Shown here in pieces: positions 15,361 through 18,679 of a stretch of 18,679 nt of DNA. Under the pieces are notes generated by a model, which saw only the letters and a list, made by a program, of their open reading frames with translations, was not told the DNA's origin and made no database searches. A program made the position numbers and the translations under genes. Source of the DNA: Dokdonella_A sp040005635 (GTDB taxonomy: Bacteria > Pseudomonadota > Gammaproteobacteria > Xanthomonadales > Rhodanobacteraceae); contig JBDTYM010000076.1 of assembly GCA_040005635.1 (NCBI GenBank), forward strand, positions 1 through 18,679, written 5' to 3'. Numbering within the stretch: the stretch's first letter is position 1; each line of letters opens with the position of its first letter.

Positions 15361-17178
15361 TCATCCGCCCTGCTGCTTGATCCAATCGTCGATCACGCGT
15401 TCGAGCAAGGCCAGCGGCAGTGCGCCATGGGTGAGTACCTGGTCGTGGAACGCGCTGAGCGTGAACTTCGGCCCAAGCGCCTGCTTCGCCTTTTCACGCA
15501 GCTCGAGGATCTTCAGCATGCCGGCCTTGTACGCCAACGCCTGCCCGGGATCGACGAAATAGCGCTCGATCTCGGCCGTCACGTCGGACTCCGCCATGCC
15601 GGTGTTCTCCATCATGTAGGCGATGGCCTGCTCGCGGCTCCAGTGCTTGTAGTGGATGCCGGAATCGACGACCAGGCGCACCCCGCGCATCATTTCGTCG
15701 CGCAGGCGACCCAGATTGTCGAGCGGGTCCTTCTCGAAGCCGAGCTCCCACGCGAGCCGCTCCGAGTACAGCGCCCAGCCTTCGGCATACGCGGTGAACG
15801 GCAGCACGCGGCGAAAGAACGGCACATCCTTGAGTTCCTGCGCGATCGAGATCTGGAAATGATGCCCCGGGATGCCTTCGTGATAGGCCAAGGTGCGCAT
15901 CGCAAATTTGGGCGTCTCGTCGGTATCGCGCATGTTCGCGAAAAACGTGCCGGGGCGCGTGCCGTCGAATGAACCCGGCTCGTAGTAAGCCCCGGGTGCG
16001 GTCTTCTCGGCGAACTCCGGCACCGCCTTCACCTGCACGCCGAGTTTCGGACGCACGTCGAACGCTTCGCCAAGGCCGCCATTGACCTCGTCGAGGATCG
16101 CCTGGTACTGCTTCAGCATGGCCGCCTTGCCTTCCGGCGTGTTCGGGAACGTCGAGCCGGGCGTGTGCGCGAGCTGCTGCACGCGTGCGCCGATGGCGCC
16201 CTCGACCAGACCCTGGTCCTTGAGGATCGCGTCCATCTCGGTCGTGATGCGTGCGACTTCGGCAAGGCCGAGCGTGTGCACCTGTTCCGGCGTCATCTGC
16301 GTGGTCGTGTGCATGCGCACACACCAGGCATAGTAAGCGTCGCCGTCGGGCAGGCTCCAGGCGCCTTCGTTGCGCTGGGCCTTCGGCTGCAAGGCGGTGA
16401 AGTAGTCGATCAGCGAGTGGTAGGCCGGATAAACGCTGTTCTGCACCGAAGCCGCGACGCGCGCGAGCAGCGCATCACGATCCGCCTGCACGAGCTTTTC
16501 CGGCGCGATCTTGTCGAGCTTCTCCTTGAAGCTCGTGTACAGCATGTTCTGCTGCACCGGTGCGCCGACGAAGCCGGTCATCTGCTTGAGCACGCCATCG
16601 ACCGTGAATTTCGGCGGCAGCACGCCCTTCGCCTCGCGCAGCCTGAGTCCCTCGATCACCTGATCGAATTTCAGCGGAAACTTGTCGAGGCGCGCGATAT
16701 ACGCGTCCGCATCGTGGCGGTTGTTGACCTGATGCGTCTGCGCCATGAAGCTCGGCAGGCTGGACTGGATACCGGCCAGTTGGTTGACCGGAAAGTCATG
16801 ATCGCGAAAGCGGTCGCCTTCGACTTGGATCGTCAGGAAATAGTCGAGCACGTCATACGACAGCTGGCCGTCGCGATCGAGCGCGTTGCGGTCGTAGCGA
16901 TGCAAGGTCTCGACATCCTGCTTGATCATCTGCGCCATGGCCGACTCGTGTGCGGGCGAGGCGTCGTCGAGCTTGTCGCTGTAGAAATCCGCCCACGCAG
17001 GAAGGATGCGCATATTGCTCAGCAGCTCGGGACTTTGCAGCGCGAACTGGCCGAACACGCGCCCGTAGAACCAGTCGATCTTGTAGGGCGTGAAGTACCA
17101 GACATGCACGAAGATCGCGCCGACCAGCACGACAGCCAGCACGAGCAGGCGCAACAGCCACTTCAACAGACTTCGCAT
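15361..17178 (-). CDS. DUF885-family membrane-anchored zinc metallopeptidase-like protein
   Basis: This 605-residue protein begins with a basic-hydrophobic N-terminus (MRSLLKWLL then a run to about residue 27), a signal anchor or lipidless signal, so the body should be periplasmic. The zinc-site pattern is HEGIPGHHFQ (433-442), the HExxPGHH form typical of DUF885, with the downstream glutamate in AYAEGWALYSERL (E466). The family is regarded as putative dipeptidyl carboxypeptidase/metallopeptidase. I chose ATG 17178 over the open-frame start at 17232 because it directly precedes the signal anchor and has GGGGG 8 nt upstream. The gene leads a minus-strand run (SnoaL, flavoprotein, acetyltransferase, hydrolase), but a 151 bp gap follows it. 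Confidence 0.92.
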   Translation of the reverse strand: MRSLLKWLLRLLVLAVVLVGAIFVHVWYFTPYKIDWFYGRVFGQFALQSPELLSNMRILPAWADFYSDKLDDASPAHESAMAQMIKQDVETLHRYDRNALDRDGQLSYDVLDYFLTIQVEGDRFRDHDFPVNQLAGIQSSLPSFMAQTHQVNNRHDADAYIARLDKFPLKFDQVIEGLRLREAKGVLPPKFTVDGVLKQMTGFVGAPVQQNMLYTSFKEKLDKIAPEKLVQADRDALLARVAASVQNSVYPAYHSLIDYFTALQPKAQRNEGAWSLPDGDAYYAWCVRMHTTTQMTPEQVHTLGLAEVARITTEMDAILKDQGLVEGAIGARVQQLAHTPGSTFPNTPEGKAAMLKQYQAILDEVNGGLGEAFDVRPKLGVQVKAVPEFAEKTAPGAYYEPGSFDGTRPGTFFANMRDTDETPKFAMRTLAYHEGIPGHHFQISIAQELKDVPFFRRVLPFTAYAEGWALYSERLAWELGFEKDPLDNLGRLRDEMMRGVRLVVDSGIHYKHWSREQAIAYMMENTGMAESDVTAEIERYFVDPGQALAYKAGMLKILELREKAKQALGPKFTLSAFHDQVLTHGALPLALLERVIDDWIKQQGG

Positions 17179-17768
17179 CGACGCATCCCCCTGGAAAAGC
17201 GGCAGGTTAACTCGTCTGCGCGAATAGGGCATTGCGCCGTCGCTACAACCCCTTGTGTCAGCTTACGGATTGCTAACGGCGCTTCCTTCCTTTTTCCACA
17301 CTCGCTGCACCCTCCTTACGCCGTGCTGGCCTAAGCTGGTCGCCGTCGAATCCATCGACACCCGCAGAGGAAACGCAATGCTCTGAAGCCCTGCCGTCGT
17401 CCGGAATTCGACTTCGGACCGGCACCCCGTCACGCCCCACCCCGCCCTGCCCACTCCCTCGTGCGGATCGGAAGGCGATAACGACGTCCCTGGCCGATGC
17501 ATCGTTCACGATGCCCTCTCCCCAACGTCATCCGGCTGCCAGCCCTCCCCAGCCTCCGGCAGCCACGATGCATCGGCCGTTTTTTTCATCCCTGGATTTT
17601 CCTGACCGTCGCAATGCCGGTTGCCAGCCATGGCCGAAGCCGCCGAACCGCCGCTGCCATGTTGGCGAGCCCTCGCAGACACGCCGTCGGCATAGCCGCC
17701 TTCTCGGACGGGCAATAGGCGCCATACACTGCACGGATGGCTGGATCACCATCGGCAAGGAACCCCTC
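17179..17768. other. 590-bp stretch without a convincing gene
   Basis: This stretch holds the promoter region of the DUF885 gene (minus) and the leader of the NmrA-like gene (plus). Reading frames here are short with no recognisable protein. Seen on the plus strand: a hairpin GTCCGGA/TTCGGAC (17399-17419); an AGAGG followed seven bases later by ATG CTC TGA (17378-17386), a two-codon frame; and the long inverted repeat with T-run (17492-17586, listed separately). The DUF885 promoter could not be placed with confidence. A possible plus-strand -10, TACACT (17725-17730), lies 38 nt upstream of the NmrA-like start. Confidence 0.6.
17492..17586 (+). terminator. Long inverted repeat ending in seven Ts (intrinsic terminator or small-RNA 3' end)
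   Basis: GGCCGATGCATCGT (17492-17505) is the exact reverse complement of ACGATGCATCGGCC (17565-17578), which is followed by G and then seven Ts (17580-17586). Inside, GGCTGCC (17534-17540) pairs with GGCAGCC (17558-17564), directly abutting the outer 3' arm. The 59-nt interior is unusually long for a terminator, so an independent structured RNA is possible. Each outer arm also contains the palindrome CGATGCATCG, so two DNA-binding sites are the alternative reading. Confidence 0.5.
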
Positions 17769-18410
17769 ATGAAAGTCGCACTGTTCGGCGCCAATGGCCA
17801 TCTCGGCGGCGCCATCCTCCATGAAGCGTTACAGCGCGGCCACGACATCGTTGCGATCGTGCGCGATCCACAACGTCTCGCGCTCGAGCATCCCAAGTTG
17901 ACGGTCGTTGCAGGCAACGCGGGCGACGCCGCCAGCTTCGCCCGCGCCATCGCGGGCGCCGATGCCGTGGTTGCCAGCCTGTCGGGACGCCGCGATGCCG
18001 ATGCCGGCGCCGTTCCACGGAATGCACGCGTGCTGCTCGACGCCCTGCCAAAAGCCGGTGTGGGTCGACTGATCTGGGTCGGAGGTGCCGGCAGCCTCGA
18101 AGTCGCCCCCGGCGTCAGGGTCGTCGACGACCCTGGCTTCCCGCCGGCCTGGAAACCCGAGTCGCTCGCGCAGGCCGAAGCGCTACAGGTATTTCGCACA
18201 TCGGACGCCGCAGTCGACTGGACCTACGTCAGCCCCGCCGCCCAGATCGAACCCGGCGAGCGCAGCGGTCACTACCGGTTGGGCGGCGACCAGTTGCTGG
18301 TCGATGCCCATGGAGTCAGCCGCATCACGATCGCGGACTACGCAGTCGCCGTGCTCGATCGCGTCGAAAAAGACGACGCGCGACGCATGCGAGTCACCGT
18401 CGCCTACTGA
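17769..18410 (+). CDS. NmrA-like NAD(P)-binding protein (atypical short-chain dehydrogenase)
   Basis: This 213-residue protein has one Rossmann domain, opening with MKVALFGANGHLGGAI (1-16, the G-x-x-G-x-x-G dinucleotide loop), followed by IVAIVRDP (about 27-34) and VVASLSGR (about 67-74). It resembles the NmrA/YwnB-like atypical short-chain dehydrogenases, which often reduce quinones or flavins or act as redox sensors without turnover. There is no Tyr-x3-Lys catalytic pair in the usual place that I can identify. Start: ATG 17769 with AAGGA at 17757-17761; the open frame extends upstream to 17511 but reads through a structured non-coding stretch. It is convergent with the cytochrome gene, with 18 bp between stops. 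Confidence 0.85.
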   Translation: MKVALFGANGHLGGAILHEALQRGHDIVAIVRDPQRLALEHPKLTVVAGNAGDAASFARAIAGADAVVASLSGRRDADAGAVPRNARVLLDALPKAGVGRLIWVGGAGSLEVAPGVRVVDDPGFPPAWKPESLAQAEALQVFRTSDAAVDWTYVSPAAQIEPGERSGHYRLGGDQLLVDAHGVSRITIADYAVAVLDRVEKDDARRMRVTVAY

Positions 18411-18428
18411 GCCAGAGTCGCGCATCGC

Positions 18429-18679
18429 TTACTCGTGGTCGTGCGCCGGCGCTTCCTCTGCATGCCCATGATCGTCGGCATGCCCACCGGCTTGGCCGTG
18501 CTCTTCGTGATGGTCGTGATCGTCTTCGCCACCGCCATGATGATGACCGCCACTGGCTACGACCTCGTCGTGATACTGCTCGGCTGTCAGCTGTGGCAGC
18601 GTTCGCGCGAACGCGACCAGTCCCCAGATGTACTGATCCTCCAGGCTGCGGCCCCAGGCCGGCATCGCGCTCATCTTGA
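18429..18679 (-). CDS. Cytochrome c, C-terminal part with histidine-rich tail (runs off right edge)
   Basis: The minus-strand frame is open to the window edge; the codon before the ATG at 18674 reads Lys, so the visible M is internal and this is a fragment. The sequence KMSAMPAWGRSLEDQYIWGLVAF then ARTLPQLT is the distal part of a class I cytochrome c, with the MPAWG methionine the likely sixth haem ligand; the CxxCH motif would lie outside the window. After the usual end (TAEQY) come about 45 residues with a dozen His and many Asp/Glu, which should bind metal (Cu, Zn or Ni). Such proteins act in the periplasm; the partner is unknown. Confidence 0.75.
   Translation of the reverse strand, partial: KMSAMPAWGRSLEDQYIWGLVAFARTLPQLTAEQYHDEVVASGGHHHGGGEDDHDHHEEHGQAGGHADDHGHAEEAPAHDHE

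Noticed and set aside
16165..17334. 389-residue plus-strand open frame
   Set aside because: It is antisense to the DUF885 gene; its His/Arg/Val-rich content matches a shadow frame.
17511..17768. N-terminal extension of the NmrA-like protein
   Set aside because: It reads through the inverted repeat and T-run and has no protein-like pattern; the Rossmann motif begins exactly at ATG 17769, which has a good ribosome binding site.

Overview
The window is GC-rich with strong G/C bias at third codon positions. Its gene content suggests a gammaproteobacterium, most probably of the Xanthomonadales (Lysobacterales): an RpoE-type sigma factor start, a PstA/PstC pair of the gammaproteobacterial kind, a FadB/FadJ-type beta-oxidation protein, and a DUF885 peptidase. 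The taxon is an inference from family resemblance; no rRNA or other marker is present. I see no insertion sequence, tRNA, rRNA, CRISPR array or phage gene, so this looks like ordinary chromosome.

Layout. At the left edge are the first 16 codons of an rpoE-like ECF sigma factor (minus strand), with a sigma-E-like promoter. Next, on the minus strand, a small protein resembling the N-terminal part of Ycf46-type AAA proteins overlaps by 4 bp (GTGA) a large receiver-PAS-GAF-GGDEF-EAL protein. Divergent from it, with shared promoter DNA, is a lone FadB/FadJ-type fusion enzyme (3338-5386, plus). Then comes a minus-strand phosphate operon, read right to left: pstC, pstA, pstB, phoU and a GNAT acetyltransferase. 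pstS is not in the window.

The pstC gene faces a plus-strand pair, a GT4 glycosyltransferase and a PAP2 phosphatase (ATGA overlap). The roughly 135 bp between them holds two back-to-back Pho-box-like 7-4-7 repeats, one pointing each way. This suggests PhoB controls both phosphate uptake and the glycosyltransferase/PAP2 pair. I infer that the pair may replace phospholipid with phosphorus-free glycolipid (PAP2 making diacylglycerol, GT4 glycosylating it). This is the most interesting hypothesis in the window.

Further right, a minus-strand run reads (from its 5' end) DUF885 membrane-anchored metallopeptidase, SnoaL-like protein, HI0933/BaiN-like flavoprotein, GNAT acetyltransferase and nitrilase-family hydrolase, several joined by short overlaps. 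A gene-free stretch of about 590 bp (17179-17768) contains a long inverted repeat followed by seven Ts, so a terminator or small RNA is possible. The window ends with an NmrA-like NAD(P)-binding protein (plus) and, convergent to it, the C-terminal part of a cytochrome c with a histidine-rich tail that runs off the edge.
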